From Pseudomonas bananamidigenes (GTDB lineage: Bacteria; Pseudomonadota; Gammaproteobacteria; Pseudomonadales; Pseudomonadaceae): a DNA stretch of 64,000 nt. The notes beneath the pieces were generated by a model. The model was given only the letters and a program-made list of their open reading frames with translations, was not told the origin of the DNA and did no database searches. The DNA is taken from contig NZ_LRUN01000057.1 in assembly GCF_001679645.1 (NCBI RefSeq), positions 1-64,000 of the forward strand, read 5' to 3'. Position numbers and translations under genes: made by a program. Shown here piece after piece: positions 51,863 to 61,888 of the stretch (its first letter is position 1; each line of letters opens with the position of its first letter).

Positions 51863-54553
51863 TCAGCGCTTGTCGAACTTGTCCGGCAACGGCGCAAACA
51901 GCGCCTCGATATCGTCGCTCTGCAACTTCCAGTCCCCGGCCTTGCGCCCATCCAGCACGCCGGCCGCCAGGTCGGATTTTTCCCGCTGCAGATGCTGAAT
52001 TTTCTCTTCGACCGTGCCCCGGGCAATCATCTTGTAGACGAACACTGGCTTCTCCTGGCCAATGCGATACGCACGGTCGGTGGCCTGGTTTTCGGTCGCG
52101 GGGTTCCACCACGGATCGTAGTGAATCACGGTGTCCGCTTCCGTCAGGTTCAGGCCCACACCGCCAGCCTTCAGGCTGATGAGAAAGATCTGACGCTTGC
52201 CGCTCTGGAATTCCTTCACCGGTGTGCGCCGATCCCGGGTTTGCCCGGTCAGCAACGCATAGGGGACATTGCGCTTTTTCAGCTCGTCTTCGATCAATGA
52301 CAGCATCGAGGTGAACTGCGAGAACAACAGAATCCGCCGTCCTTCCTCAAACAACTCCTCGAGCATTTCCATCAGGCTGTCGAGCTTGCCCGAGGTGCTG
52401 CCGCGAGCGGGCAGGGTGGCGTCGTTGACCAGGCGCAAATCACAGCAGACCTGACGCAGCTTGAGCAGCGCTTCGAGAATGATGATCTGGCTGCGCGCCA
52501 CGCCTTTGCGAGTGATCTCGTCGCGCACCTTCTTGTCCATGGCCAGGCGCATGGTTTCGTACACGTCGCGCTGCGCCTCGTTGAGCTCGACCCAATGGAT
52601 GATCTCGGTTTTCGGCGGCAACTCGGTCGCGACCTGTTCCTTGGTGCGGCGCAGCAGGAAGGGTTTGATCCGACCGTTGAGGTGCTGAAGTCTGACTTCG
52701 CTGGCGCGCTTTTCGATTGGTACACGGTAATCGGCGTTGAAGCTTTTGACGTCGCCGAGCCAGCCGGGCAGCAGGAAGTGAAACAGCGACCACAACTCGC
52801 CCAGGTGGTTTTCCAGAGGGGTTCCGCTCAGGCACAGGCGCTGGCGAGCGTTCAATTCGCGGGCGGCCTGGGCGGCTTTGCTGTTCGGATTCTTGATGTA
52901 CTGCGCCTCGTCCAGCACCAATACGTGCAGCGGTTGCCGGGTCAGGTGCCCGACATCCTTGGGCAGCAGCGCGTAGGTCGTGAGGATCAGGTCGTAATCG
53001 GCCAGATGCTCGAAATGCTTTTTGCGGCTGGCGCCGTACAGGGCCAGCACTTTGAGCTGTGGTGTGAAGTGCGCCGCTTCATCCAGCCAGTTGGGGATCA
53101 GGCTGGTGGGCATCACCACCATGCAGGGTCGATCCAGTCGCCCGGCGTTTTTCTCGCTGAGAATGTGTGCCAGGGTCTGTAGGGTTTTGCCCAGACCCAT
53201 GTCATCGGCAAGAATCCCGCCGACTTCAAGTTGCCGCAGCGACTGCATCCAGCTCAAGCCTTCGAGCTGATAAGGGCGCAGCGTCGCGTTCAGCCCTTGC
53301 GGCGCTTCGGCGTTATAGTCGCGGATATCACGCAAGCGTTGGGCGAAGCTGCGAATCTGTTCTCCGCCCTCCCACAGAAGGGGGATGTCTTCCAGCGAAT
53401 TGAGGCGGGTGGCGTCAGCCTTGCTCAGGCGCAGGGAGGTTTCGCCCGGCTCTTGCAGATAGAACTCGCCCAGCGTCGCCAGCACCGGCTTCAACCGGCC
53501 GAGCGGCAGAGCGACCTGCAGGGGGCCGTGCTCACTGTTGCGTTGCGGGATGTTCACCAGAATCAGCTCGTCGTCCCGGCGCCGGGCGAGGCGTTCGGGG
53601 TTGAGGATTTCTGTGTGCGAGCGCATCAGGTTGAGCAGGATCGGCAAAAGGCTCAGGCGTTCGCCATTGACGATGATACCCAGCTCCAGATCAAACCAGT
53701 CGCGCTCTGGCGTCTGCTCGACGGTGGCGTACCAGTCGTCGACGGCAGTCAGGTCGAAGCCGAATTCATCGTCGACCAGCAGTTCCCAGCCTTGGGTGCG
53801 CAGCTTCGGCAGGTCGTTCAGCGTAAACGTCAGCCAGGCGCTGTCATTGACCATTTCATAGAGTTCGCCGGCGCTTTCCGGTAGAGCCTTGCTTTGCCTT
53901 GTGGCTATGCGAAAGCCGAGAATCCGCAGTTGTTCGCGGTAGCTTTGTTCAACCTCCGGGTGGCGTTTGACCCGCAGTGTCTGAGCTTCCTGGCGTATCA
54001 GAATGTCGCTGTTTTTCTGCCCGCTGACGTATTCGTCGAGATAACTGAACGACAGTGCCGCACGGTGCTGGATATAGCGCTGCATCTTGCCATTGCGTGG
54101 TTCGAAGGCGCTGAACTCGACGCTGGCCAGCCACAGGCGCGGCACCGGCTGTACGTTGTCGACCAGTACTTGTGGCGGCGCCTTGGGACTGCGGTTTTCC
54201 AGGACGGCCTGGAGTTTTTCCAGCAGTTCGGCGTCTTTGGTGGCGGCAGGGTATTCGAGGGTTTCCTGCACGTGCAGCAATACCGCTGCACAGTGTTTGC
54301 AGTTGCTGTGAACCGGGCAGGTGCAGGTGGCGTCGACCATCAGCAGTGTGCCTTTGGCCGATTCGCGCAAATGGATCGTCTGGCGATAGAGGTTGCCGCC
54401 AGAGCCTTCGCAACTGGCGGTAATTGTCGCGTCGCCGACCTGCACGATCCGCACCCGGTTTTCCAGAGCGTAGCGGCGGCCACGCTCCAGGCTTTGTTCC
54501 TTGAACCGGCTGACCCAGGAAGGGGCCAGCGGTTTGCTCAGAGGTGGAGGCAT
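51863..54553 (-). CDS. SWI2/SNF2-family helicase with SWIM zinc finger
   Basis: An 896-residue DEAD/DEAH ATPase. The N-terminal SWIM zinc finger is visible as CTCPVHSNCKHC (about residue 78). The helicase core starts near residue 425 with ILADDMGLGKTLQTLAHIL (motif I), then VLDEAQYIKNP (motif II) and, in the second lobe, LFSQFTSML and ATDRAYRIGQEKPV (motifs IV-VI). Such proteins remodel nucleoprotein complexes by ATP-driven translocation on DNA; the natural target of this bacterial type is unclear. It is followed by csiV and mfd on the same strand with 11- and 10-base gaps, in the order mfd, csiV, helicase, so one transcript covering repair and cell-envelope genes is likely. Confidence 0.9.
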   Translation of the reverse strand: MPPPLSKPLAPSWVSRFKEQSLERGRRYALENRVRIVQVGDATITASCEGSGGNLYRQTIHLRESAKGTLLMVDATCTCPVHSNCKHCAAVLLHVQETLEYPAATKDAELLEKLQAVLENRSPKAPPQVLVDNVQPVPRLWLASVEFSAFEPRNGKMQRYIQHRAALSFSYLDEYVSGQKNSDILIRQEAQTLRVKRHPEVEQSYREQLRILGFRIATRQSKALPESAGELYEMVNDSAWLTFTLNDLPKLRTQGWELLVDDEFGFDLTAVDDWYATVEQTPERDWFDLELGIIVNGERLSLLPILLNLMRSHTEILNPERLARRRDDELILVNIPQRNSEHGPLQVALPLGRLKPVLATLGEFYLQEPGETSLRLSKADATRLNSLEDIPLLWEGGEQIRSFAQRLRDIRDYNAEAPQGLNATLRPYQLEGLSWMQSLRQLEVGGILADDMGLGKTLQTLAHILSEKNAGRLDRPCMVVMPTSLIPNWLDEAAHFTPQLKVLALYGASRKKHFEHLADYDLILTTYALLPKDVGHLTRQPLHVLVLDEAQYIKNPNSKAAQAARELNARQRLCLSGTPLENHLGELWSLFHFLLPGWLGDVKSFNADYRVPIEKRASEVRLQHLNGRIKPFLLRRTKEQVATELPPKTEIIHWVELNEAQRDVYETMRLAMDKKVRDEITRKGVARSQIIILEALLKLRQVCCDLRLVNDATLPARGSTSGKLDSLMEMLEELFEEGRRILLFSQFTSMLSLIEDELKKRNVPYALLTGQTRDRRTPVKEFQSGKRQIFLISLKAGGVGLNLTEADTVIHYDPWWNPATENQATDRAYRIGQEKPVFVYKMIARGTVEEKIQHLQREKSDLAAGVLDGRKAGDWKLQSDDIEALFAPLPDKFDKR

Positions 54554-54564
54554 GAGGACTTCGA

Positions 54565-55146
54565 TCAGTCCGGAATGGATTCAGGTGCTTCCCGAGGCGC
54601 TGGCGCCGTCAGCGAAGTGATCTTGATCAGCATGGCTAGGTGGCCGTTGTCCAGGTAGTTGAGCTGGCCATTTTTGGTGTGGCTGTCCTGTTTCAGGCGT
54701 TCGCTGGCGGTGACCATGCCGTTGGCGTCGATCTGGTTGACCCAGAAATCGGCGTTGACGTCGGTGAAACGCCCGAGTTTCATTTCGAGCGTGCCCTCGA
54801 TGGGAAACTGGCCGAACTGTTCCTTGCCGTCGCTGATCGCGATTTTGGTCGGCGACTCGCCCAGAGGCTGCTGCCAGGCCTTGTGCATCAGCACAGTGTA
54901 TTCGCCGCTGGCAGCGAGTTTGCTGGCGACTTCACCCAATGCGGGAGTACGCAGGCTGGCATCGTCAAGGCGTCTGGCGCCGGCGGCCCAGTCTTCCGGT
55001 GCGGCGCGGCTGATGATGGCGGGGACGGCGTTCTGGCGTATCAGAATCATTTCAACCTGATACAGGTCATCGGCAAACGCCGAGGGTGCCGCCAGCGTCA
55101 TCAAGAGCGGGGTCAGCAGCAAAGTCAGTGAGCGAAACAGGCGCAT
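54565..55146 (-). CDS. CsiV-like periplasmic peptidoglycan-binding protein
   Basis: A 193-residue secreted protein: a signal peptide (MRLFRSLTLLLTPLLMTLAA, cleaved after AFA near residue 25) and a domain opening DLYQVEMILIRQN, as in CsiV of Vibrio cholerae, which binds peptidoglycan and supports growth on D-amino-acid-containing medium. It ends in a Pro/Glu-rich tail. It is placed between mfd and the SNF2 gene on one strand. No catalytic motif is visible. Function in Pseudomonas is inferred from the Vibrio protein. Confidence 0.78.
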   Translation of the reverse strand: MRLFRSLTLLLTPLLMTLAAPSAFADDLYQVEMILIRQNAVPAIISRAAPEDWAAGARRLDDASLRTPALGEVASKLAASGEYTVLMHKAWQQPLGESPTKIAISDGKEQFGQFPIEGTLEMKLGRFTDVNADFWVNQIDANGMVTASERLKQDSHTKNGQLNYLDNGHLAMLIKITSLTAPAPREAPESIPD

Positions 55147-55156
55147 GCGGCGTCCT

Positions 55157-58100
55157 TCAAGCAGTTTTCGGGAGGAGGCGCTCGAACAGCGCCTCCACAG
55201 TATTAAAGCGCTCTTCCGGGCGCTCCATCGGCACCTGGAATTTGAACATCGTGGCGCCTTCGAATTTGTAGCGTTTCGGTTGACTCTGAATCAGCTTGAT
55301 CAGGGTCATCGGATCGACCGGGGTCTGTGCGGCGAACTCGATTCGACCGCCCTGCGGGCCGCCATCGACCTTCTTGATGCCCAGCTGTTCGGCCTGCAAT
55401 TTCAATGCAGTGATGCGCACCAGATTCTTGGTCGGTTCCGGCAGCAGGCCGAAGCGGTCGATCATCTCCACTTGCAGGTCTTTTAGGCCCTCCTCGTCGG
55501 TGGCCGACGCGATGCGTTTGTAGAGGATCAACCGTGCATGCACATCCGGCAGGTAATCCTCCGGAATCAGCGCCGGCACCCGCAGGTTGACTTCCGGGCC
55601 GCCACCGAGCGGTTGATCGAGGTTTGGCTGTTCGCCCTTGCGGATCGATTTCACCGCGCGCTCGAGCATTTCCATGTACAGCGTGAAGCCGACGGCTTGA
55701 ATCTGCCCGCTCTGGCCATCGCCCAGCAGTTCGCCGGCGCCACGGATTTCCAGGTCGTTGGTGGCCAGCACGAAGCCCGCGCCGAGGTCTTGCGTATTGG
55801 CAATCGCCTCCAGACGTTTTTCCGCATCGCCGGAGATCTGTTGGCGTGGCGGGGTCAGCAGGTAGGCGTAGGCCTGGTGGTGGCTGCGACCGACGCGACC
55901 GCGCAACTGGTGCAACTGCGCCAGACCGAACTTGTCGGCGCGCTCGATGATGATGGTGTTGGCGCTCGGCACGTCGATGCCGGTCTCGATGATGGTCGAG
56001 GCGATCAGTACGTTGAAGCGCTTGTGGTAGAAGTCGCTCATTACCTGTTCGAGTTCGCGCTCGCGCATCTGTCCGTGCCCGATGCCGATGCGCGCCTCCG
56101 GCACCAGTTCGGCCAGTTCGGCGGCGCATTTCTCGATGGTCTTCACGTCGTTGTGCAGGTAGTAAACCTGACCGCCGCGCAGCAGTTCGCGCAGCAAGGC
56201 TTCCTTCACCGTGCTCTTGTTCTGCTCCATGACGAAGGTGCGCACCGACAGACGTCGCGCCGGCGGCGTGGCGATGATCGACAGGTCGCGCATGCCCGAC
56301 ACCGCCATGTTCAGCGTGCGCGGAATCGGGGTGGCTGTCAGGGTCAGAATGTCGACTTCGCTGCGCAGGGCCTTGAGCTGTTCTTTCTGACGGACACCGA
56401 AGCGGTGTTCTTCGTCGATGATCACCAGACCCAGGTTCTTGATCTTGACGTCGTCCTGCAGCAGCTTGTGGGTGCCGATGACGATGTCGATATTGCCTTC
56501 GGCCAGTTCGGCCACCGCCGCGTTCACTTCTTTTGCCGACTTGAAGCGGCTCATCACTTCCACGGTCACCGGCCAGTCGGCGAAGCGGTCGCGGAAGCTG
56601 TTGTAGTGCTGCTGGGCGAGCAGGGTGGTCGGCACCAGGATTGCCACTTGCTTGCCGCCGTGCACGGCAATGAATGCGGCACGCATGGCCACTTCGGTCT
56701 TGCCGAAGCCCACGTCACCGCAGACCAGCCGGTCCATCGGCTTCGGCGCAAGCATGTCCTCGCGCACGGCTTCGATGGTGGCTTGCTGGTCCGGAGTTTC
56801 CTCGAACGGGAAGCCGGCGCTGAACGTCGCATAATCGGCTTTCGGATCGGCGAATGCGTAACCTTCGCGAGCGGCGCGACGGGCGTAGATGTCGAGCAGT
56901 TCGGCGGCCACGTCGCGGACCTGTTCGGCAGCCTTGCGTTTGGCTTTCTGCCAGGTCTCCGAGCCGAGTCGGTGCAGCGGGGCCAGGGCATCGTCGCTGC
57001 CGGTGTAGCGGGCAATGAGATGCAGGTTGGCCACCGGCACATAGAGCTTGGCGTTCTCGGCGTATTCGAGGGTGAGGAATTCGGCAGCCTGGTTGTCGAT
57101 TTCCAGAATCGTCAGGCCGAGATAGCGGCCGACACCGTGGTCGATATGGACCACCGGCGCGCCCTCGCGCAATTCGGTGAGGTTCTTGATCACCGCATCG
57201 TTGTTGGCGTCGGCGCGTTTCTCGCGGCGACGACGCTGCATCACGCGCTGGCCGAACAGCGGGCTTTCCGCGGCCAGTGCCAGTGCCGGGTCATCGAGCA
57301 TCAGGCCTTCGTCGAGCGGTGCAATGGTGATCGCCAGGCGATCCTTGCCCGCGACGAAGTCCGGCCAGCTATCGACGGTTTTCGGTCGCAGCTTCAGTCG
57401 ATCCAGCAACTCCAGCAGCACTTCGCGACGACCTGCGGACTCGGCAGTGAACAGCACGCGTCCCGGGAACTGGTCGAGAAAGGTGGAAAGTGCGGCCAAC
57501 GGCTGCGTGGCCTTGGCTTCGATCGCCAGATCCGGCAGTGCCTGCGCGGGAAAGCGCTCGCGGCCGACACCGGTTTCCACATCCTGCTGGCTGGCCACCA
57601 CGCGCGGCCAGTTCTTCAGGCGGGCGAAGCAATCCTCTACCGGCAGAAACAGCTCGGCGGGTGGCAATAAAGGACGTGACGGATCGACACGGCGTTCTTC
57701 ATAACGATTGCGCACGTCGTTCCAGAAGTTTTCTGCCGCTTGCTCGATTCCTGGCAGCGAGAACACCTGGGTGTCCTGGGGCAGGTAATCGAACAGGGTC
57801 GAGGTTTCCTCGAAGAACAGCGGCAAGTAGTACTCGATGCCGGCCGGGGTGATGCCGCTGCTCAGATCCTGAAAGATCGGGCAGCGGCGGAAATCGACGT
57901 CGAAGCGCTCGCGAAAACGCGCCTTGAAACGGGTGACCGCTTCTTTCTGCAGCGGAAATTCCTTGGCCGGCAGCAGTTTGACCGAATCGACCTTGTCGAT
58001 GGAGCGCTGGGTTTCCGGGTCGAAGGTGCGCAGGGTTTCGATTTCGTCGTCGAACAGATCGATCCGATAAGGCAGTTTGCTGCCCATCGGAAACAGGTCG

Positions 58101-58606
58101 ATCAGTGCGCCGCGTACCGTGAACTCGCCGTGTTCGTACACCGTATCGACGTACCGATAGCCGCTGGCTTCGAGCCGTGTGCGCATCTGTTCGACGTCGA
58201 GTTTCTGACCGACATCCAGCACCAGGCTGCTGCCGAGCAGGAACCTGGTCGGCGCCAGACGATGCAGGGCCGTAGTGATCGGCACCACCAGCACGCCATG
58301 TTCCAGTTCCGGCAGTCTGTAAAGGCTGGCGATGCGCTGGGAGATGATGTCCTGATGCGGCGAAAACAGGTCGTAGGGCAGGGTTTCCCAATCGGGGAAA
58401 TGCAGCACCGGTAAATCCGGGGCGAAGAAGCTCAGTTCCTGCTCCAGCCGTTCGGCACTCTGGCTGTCGGCGGTCAGCAGCAACGTGAAGCGCTTGGCAG
58501 CGCTGGCAGCCTCGGCAATGGCCAGGCTCAGTGCAGCACCGGGCAGATTGCCCCAGTGCTGTTTACCTGCCGCAGCAGGGAGAAGCGGTAGACGCAGAAC
58601 AGGCAC
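55157..58606 (-). CDS. mfd: Transcription-repair coupling factor
   Basis: A 1149-residue translocase that removes RNA polymerase stalled at DNA damage and recruits UvrA. The UvrB-homology region is at the N terminus (LLTADSQSAERLEQELSFFA, LPYRIDLFDDEIETLRTFD), followed by the RNA polymerase-interacting CarD-like domain (about 490-570, VVHIDHGVGRYLGL). The RecG-like helicase core has GDVGFGKTEVAMRAAF (motif I), DEEHRFGVRQKE (DExH) and TEL-type motif VI near HQLRGRVGRS. The C-terminal domain ends FERLLPK. Length is normal. It is first in the transcript that continues into csiV and the SNF2 gene; a 369-base gap separates it from the divergent gap gene. Confidence 0.97.
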   Translation of the reverse strand: MPVLRLPLLPAAAGKQHWGNLPGAALSLAIAEAASAAKRFTLLLTADSQSAERLEQELSFFAPDLPVLHFPDWETLPYDLFSPHQDIISQRIASLYRLPELEHGVLVVPITTALHRLAPTRFLLGSSLVLDVGQKLDVEQMRTRLEASGYRYVDTVYEHGEFTVRGALIDLFPMGSKLPYRIDLFDDEIETLRTFDPETQRSIDKVDSVKLLPAKEFPLQKEAVTRFKARFRERFDVDFRRCPIFQDLSSGITPAGIEYYLPLFFEETSTLFDYLPQDTQVFSLPGIEQAAENFWNDVRNRYEERRVDPSRPLLPPAELFLPVEDCFARLKNWPRVVASQQDVETGVGRERFPAQALPDLAIEAKATQPLAALSTFLDQFPGRVLFTAESAGRREVLLELLDRLKLRPKTVDSWPDFVAGKDRLAITIAPLDEGLMLDDPALALAAESPLFGQRVMQRRRREKRADANNDAVIKNLTELREGAPVVHIDHGVGRYLGLTILEIDNQAAEFLTLEYAENAKLYVPVANLHLIARYTGSDDALAPLHRLGSETWQKAKRKAAEQVRDVAAELLDIYARRAAREGYAFADPKADYATFSAGFPFEETPDQQATIEAVREDMLAPKPMDRLVCGDVGFGKTEVAMRAAFIAVHGGKQVAILVPTTLLAQQHYNSFRDRFADWPVTVEVMSRFKSAKEVNAAVAELAEGNIDIVIGTHKLLQDDVKIKNLGLVIIDEEHRFGVRQKEQLKALRSEVDILTLTATPIPRTLNMAVSGMRDLSIIATPPARRLSVRTFVMEQNKSTVKEALLRELLRGGQVYYLHNDVKTIEKCAAELAELVPEARIGIGHGQMRERELEQVMSDFYHKRFNVLIASTIIETGIDVPSANTIIIERADKFGLAQLHQLRGRVGRSHHQAYAYLLTPPRQQISGDAEKRLEAIANTQDLGAGFVLATNDLEIRGAGELLGDGQSGQIQAVGFTLYMEMLERAVKSIRKGEQPNLDQPLGGGPEVNLRVPALIPEDYLPDVHARLILYKRIASATDEEGLKDLQVEMIDRFGLLPEPTKNLVRITALKLQAEQLGIKKVDGGPQGGRIEFAAQTPVDPMTLIKLIQSQPKRYKFEGATMFKFQVPMERPEERFNTVEALFERLLPKTA

Positions 58607-58907
58607 GGAAGGTTGAGCTCCAGGCGTTGCGACAAAGTCGGTAATTGTAGCGGCGTCCGGTGCCGCCTGTCAGTTGCAGACTGCGTCTATCTGCGCTGTT
58701 TCCGGAAAATGTAGTGGTAACCATAAAAACAGACACTTTTTTGACGATTATGTAGTGCCGAAATCGAGTGGTGTTACGGAGGGTTACAGACATCGTCTAA
58801 CAGCCGTCGAAAAACTGACTGCGCTGCAGGCCCCGGTTTTACTGGGCTTGCGCGAGGCGTTATTTTTTTGGACGGCGTTTTGTTACCGGTTGCACGACAA
58901 GCGCGCA

Positions 58908-58936
58908 TTGCTACGAGAGGTTCTCGGCGGCATAAT
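58908..58936 (+). promoter_or_regulatory. Sigma70 promoter of gap
   Basis: TTGCTA (58908-58913), 17 bases, CATAAT (58931-58936), with transcription expected near 58943, about 33 bases before the GTG start. The rest of the 369-base gap 58607-58975 shows three ATGTAG words (58711, 58749, 58935) but no TTGT-N7/8-ACAA HexR site. Confidence 0.6.
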
Positions 58937-58975
58937 GTAGCCCCTTTTTTCTGCCCCTACATGTGGAAGGTTCCC

Positions 58976-60424
58976 GTGACTCAGAAGCCCGACCAGTGTC
59001 TTGGTGAATGGATCGACCGTGAAGCACTCGCAGAAGCGATGATTCCGCTTATCGGTCAGCTCTACCGCAATAACAACGTGGTGAGCTCGATCTATGGCCG
59101 CAGCCTGATCAACCAGTCTGTCATCGCGATTCTCAAGGCTCATCGCTTTGCTCGCCATCGTTCTTCCGACGATAGCGAACTCTCCGTCCACGAAACATTC
59201 CCTCTGCTGAAGGCCATGAGCGAGCTCAAGCTCGGCGCGGCTTCGGTGGATCTGGGCAAGTTGGCGTTCAAGTTCCGCGCTGAAGGCAATGGCCGCACGG
59301 CCGAACAATTCGTTCGCGAAGAGTTGGCCGATGTCGTGGGCCAGCAAAACGCCTCCGCGCGTAAAGGCACCGATGTCGTGCTGTACGGCTTCGGTCGTAT
59401 CGGCCGTCTGCTGGCGCGCATCCTGATCGAAAAAACCGGTGGTGGCGACGGCTTGCGTCTGCGTGCCATCGTTGTTCGCAAGGGTTCTGAAAACGATCTG
59501 GTCAAGCGTGCCAGCCTGCTGCGTCGTGACTCGGTACATGGCCCGTTCGATGGCACTATCACCATCGATGAAGAAAACAACACCATCACCGCCAACGGCA
59601 ACCTGATTCAGGTGATCTACGCCAAGAGCCCGTCCGAAGTCGACTACACCCAGTACGGCATCGAGAATGCGCTGATCGTCGACAACACCGGTGTATGGCG
59701 TGATGCCGACGGCCTGGGCCAGCACCTGGCCTGCCCGGGCGCTGCCCGCGTGATTCTGACCGCGCCGGGCAAAGGCGCGCTGAAGAACATCGTTCACGGC
59801 ATCAACCACGGCGACATCACGCCTGACGACAAGATCATCTCGGCGGCGTCCTGCACCACCAACGCCATCGTGCCGGTGCTCAAGGCCGTCAACGACCAGT
59901 ACGGCATCGTCAACGGCCACGTCGAAACCGTTCACTCGTTCACCAACGACCAGAACCTGATCGACAACTTCCACAAGGGCAGCCGTCGTGGCCGCGCCGC
60001 GCCGCTGAACATGGTGATCACCGAGACCGGTGCCGCCACTGCCGCTGCCAAGGCACTGCCAGTGCTCAAGGGCAAGCTGACCGGCAACGCGATTCGCGTA
60101 CCTACGCCGAACGTGTCGATGGCCATCCTGAACCTGAATCTGGAAAAGGCCACCACTCGCGACGAAATCAACGAGTACCTGCGTCAGATGGCCATGCACT
60201 CGGAACTGCACAAGCAGATCGATTACGTCAGCTCGCAGGAAGTGGTTTCCACTGACTTCGTGGGCTCGCGTCATGCCGGTGTCGTGGATGCCGAGGCAAC
60301 CATCACCCAGGATAACCGCGTCGTTCTGTACGTCTGGTACGACAACGAGTTCGGTTACAGCTGCCAGGTGGTTCGCGTGATGGAAGACATGGCCGGTGTA
60401 AACCCGCCAGCGTTCCCGCGCTAA
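58976..60424 (+). CDS. gap: Glyceraldehyde-3-phosphate dehydrogenase, long form
   Basis: A 482-residue GAPDH with an N-terminal extension of about 120 residues before the NAD-binding VVLYGFGRIGRLLARILIEK strand. The catalytic cysteine is near residue 293 in ISAASCTTNAIVPVL; HSFTNDQNLID carries the partner histidine region. Such long forms occur in Pseudomonas next to mfd. GTG 58976 has AAGG at the right spacing and is preferred; ATG 58961 (five residues more, sometimes annotated) has no ribosome site. It catalyses NAD(P)-dependent oxidation of glyceraldehyde-3-phosphate in the cytoplasm; the role of the extension is unknown. Confidence 0.94.
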   Translation: MTQKPDQCLGEWIDREALAEAMIPLIGQLYRNNNVVSSIYGRSLINQSVIAILKAHRFARHRSSDDSELSVHETFPLLKAMSELKLGAASVDLGKLAFKFRAEGNGRTAEQFVREELADVVGQQNASARKGTDVVLYGFGRIGRLLARILIEKTGGGDGLRLRAIVVRKGSENDLVKRASLLRRDSVHGPFDGTITIDEENNTITANGNLIQVIYAKSPSEVDYTQYGIENALIVDNTGVWRDADGLGQHLACPGAARVILTAPGKGALKNIVHGINHGDITPDDKIISAASCTTNAIVPVLKAVNDQYGIVNGHVETVHSFTNDQNLIDNFHKGSRRGRAAPLNMVITETGAATAAAKALPVLKGKLTGNAIRVPTPNVSMAILNLNLEKATTRDEINEYLRQMAMHSELHKQIDYVSSQEVVSTDFVGSRHAGVVDAEATITQDNRVVLYVWYDNEFGYSCQVVRVMEDMAGVNPPAFPR

Positions 60425-60440
60425 GCCTTAGCCGCAAATG

Positions 60441-60470
60441 AAAACGCCCCGACATTGTCGGGGCGTTTTT
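60441..60470. terminator. Terminator between gap and citA
   Basis: AAAACGCCCCGAC-ATT-GTCGGGGCGTTTTTG hairpin, with A and T tracts so it can act for both convergent genes. Confidence 0.92.
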
Positions 60471-60488
60471 GTTTGTGCGCGATTCTGG

Positions 60489-61781
60489 TCAGTGGGGGAT
60501 GACGGTTTGTGCCGTACGCAATGCATGCCTGTTGCCACGGAACAGCACCAGGGTCGCGATCAGGCCCAGCACCGCTGCGCCGCTGAGCCAGATTCCCGGC
60601 GCAGCCTTGTTGTCCAGCACATGGATCAGGTAAGTGCAGGCGGCTGGCGTGAAACCACCAAACGTTGCGGTGGCCAGACTGTAGGCCAGCGAGAAACCCG
60701 TCGTACGCACTTCTACCGGCATGATTTCGGTCAGGGCCACCACCATCGCACCGTTGTACGAGCCGTACAGGAACGACAGCCACAACTCGACGATCAACAG
60801 ATGGCTGAAGCTCGGATTCGCCACCAGCCACGACAGCGCCGGGTAGGCAGTCAGGATCGCCAGGCTCGTCGCCGCCAGCAGCAGAGGTTTGCGGCCGATC
60901 TTGTCAGATACGGCGCCCATCACCGGCAGCCAGAAGAAGTTCGACAGACCGATGCACACGGTTACCAGCAATGCATCGAAGTCTGACAAGTGCAACTCTG
61001 CCTTGCCAAAAGTCGGGGTGTAGGCGGTGATCAGATAGAACGACACGGTAGTCATCACCACCAGCGCCATGCCGGCGAGGACGATGCCAAAGTTCTGACC
61101 GATCGAGCGGACGATTTCCTGCAGGGTAGGACGGTGTTTGCGGGCCTGGAATTCCGGCGTTTCCTCCAGGGAGCGGCGAATCACGAAAATTACCGGAACA
61201 ATCATGCAGCCAATCAGGAAAGGCACGCGCCAGCCCCATTCGCCCATTTGGTCCGGGCTCAGCCAGTGGTTGAGGCCAACACCGAGCAGGCCGGCGAATA
61301 CCACGGCGGCTTGTTGGCTGGCGGACTGCCAGCTGACGAAGAAGCCCTTGCGCCCCGGCGTAGAAATTTCTGCCAGATACACCGACACGCCGCCCAGTTC
61401 CACGCCAGCCGAAAAGCCTTGCAGCAAACGGCCGAACAATACGATCAGCGGCGCGGCGACGCCAAGGGTGGCGTAACCCGGGACGCAGGCAATCAGCACG
61501 GTACCGGCCGCCATCAGGGCGAGGGTGATGATCAAGCCCTGGCGACGACCGTGACGGTCAATGTAGGCACCGAGGAAAATCGCCCCCAGCGGGCGCATCA
61601 GGAAGCCTGCGCCGAAGGTGGCAAGGGAGAGCATCAGGGACGCGAACGCGCTGTCGGTAGGGAAGAAGGTCTTGGCAATGGCCGTGGCGTAAAAGCCGTA
61701 GACCATGAAGTCGAACATCTCGAGAAAGTTGCCGCTGACAACGCGAAAAATCGCTTTGCCTTTGCCCGTGGAGGAGGACAT
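60489..61781 (-). CDS. citA: Citrate-proton symporter CitA-like (MHS family)
   Basis: A 430-residue inner-membrane symporter with 12 segments. Its sequence follows Salmonella CitA closely, for example VSGNFLEMFDFMVYGFYATA, GFLMRPLGAIFLGAYIDRHG, LLQGFSAGVELGGVSVYLAE, WRVPFLIGCMIVPVIFVIRR and PVEVRTTGFSLAYSLATATF. It therefore probably imports citrate or tricarballylate with protons. It is divergent from apbE and convergent with gap. In P. aeruginosa an aromatic amino acid permease and the nqr operon occupy this place, so this gene is part of a species-specific replacement. Confidence 0.88.
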   Translation of the reverse strand: MSSSTGKGKAIFRVVSGNFLEMFDFMVYGFYATAIAKTFFPTDSAFASLMLSLATFGAGFLMRPLGAIFLGAYIDRHGRRQGLIITLALMAAGTVLIACVPGYATLGVAAPLIVLFGRLLQGFSAGVELGGVSVYLAEISTPGRKGFFVSWQSASQQAAVVFAGLLGVGLNHWLSPDQMGEWGWRVPFLIGCMIVPVIFVIRRSLEETPEFQARKHRPTLQEIVRSIGQNFGIVLAGMALVVMTTVSFYLITAYTPTFGKAELHLSDFDALLVTVCIGLSNFFWLPVMGAVSDKIGRKPLLLAATSLAILTAYPALSWLVANPSFSHLLIVELWLSFLYGSYNGAMVVALTEIMPVEVRTTGFSLAYSLATATFGGFTPAACTYLIHVLDNKAAPGIWLSGAAVLGLIATLVLFRGNRHALRTAQTVIPH

Positions 61782-61888
61782 GTTCAGGTACTCACTTGTT
61801 GATTTTGTGTGAAGGCGTTGTATCCGTTTGGGAGCGAGCGGGCTCTGTGGCCATAATGGCCGTCGCGATTTTGCTCGGAGATGAAGAA

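Noticed and set aside
55538..57670. 710-residue open frame on the plus strand opposite mfd
   Set aside because: It lies entirely antisense to mfd, lacks a ribosome site and domain motifs, and has the Val/Gly/His/Gln-rich composition of a GC-rich shadow frame.
58711..58940. Repeated ATGTAG words upstream of gap as HexR sites
   Set aside because: No pair has the inverted TTGT-N7/8-ACAA arrangement, so the words alone do not support an operator.
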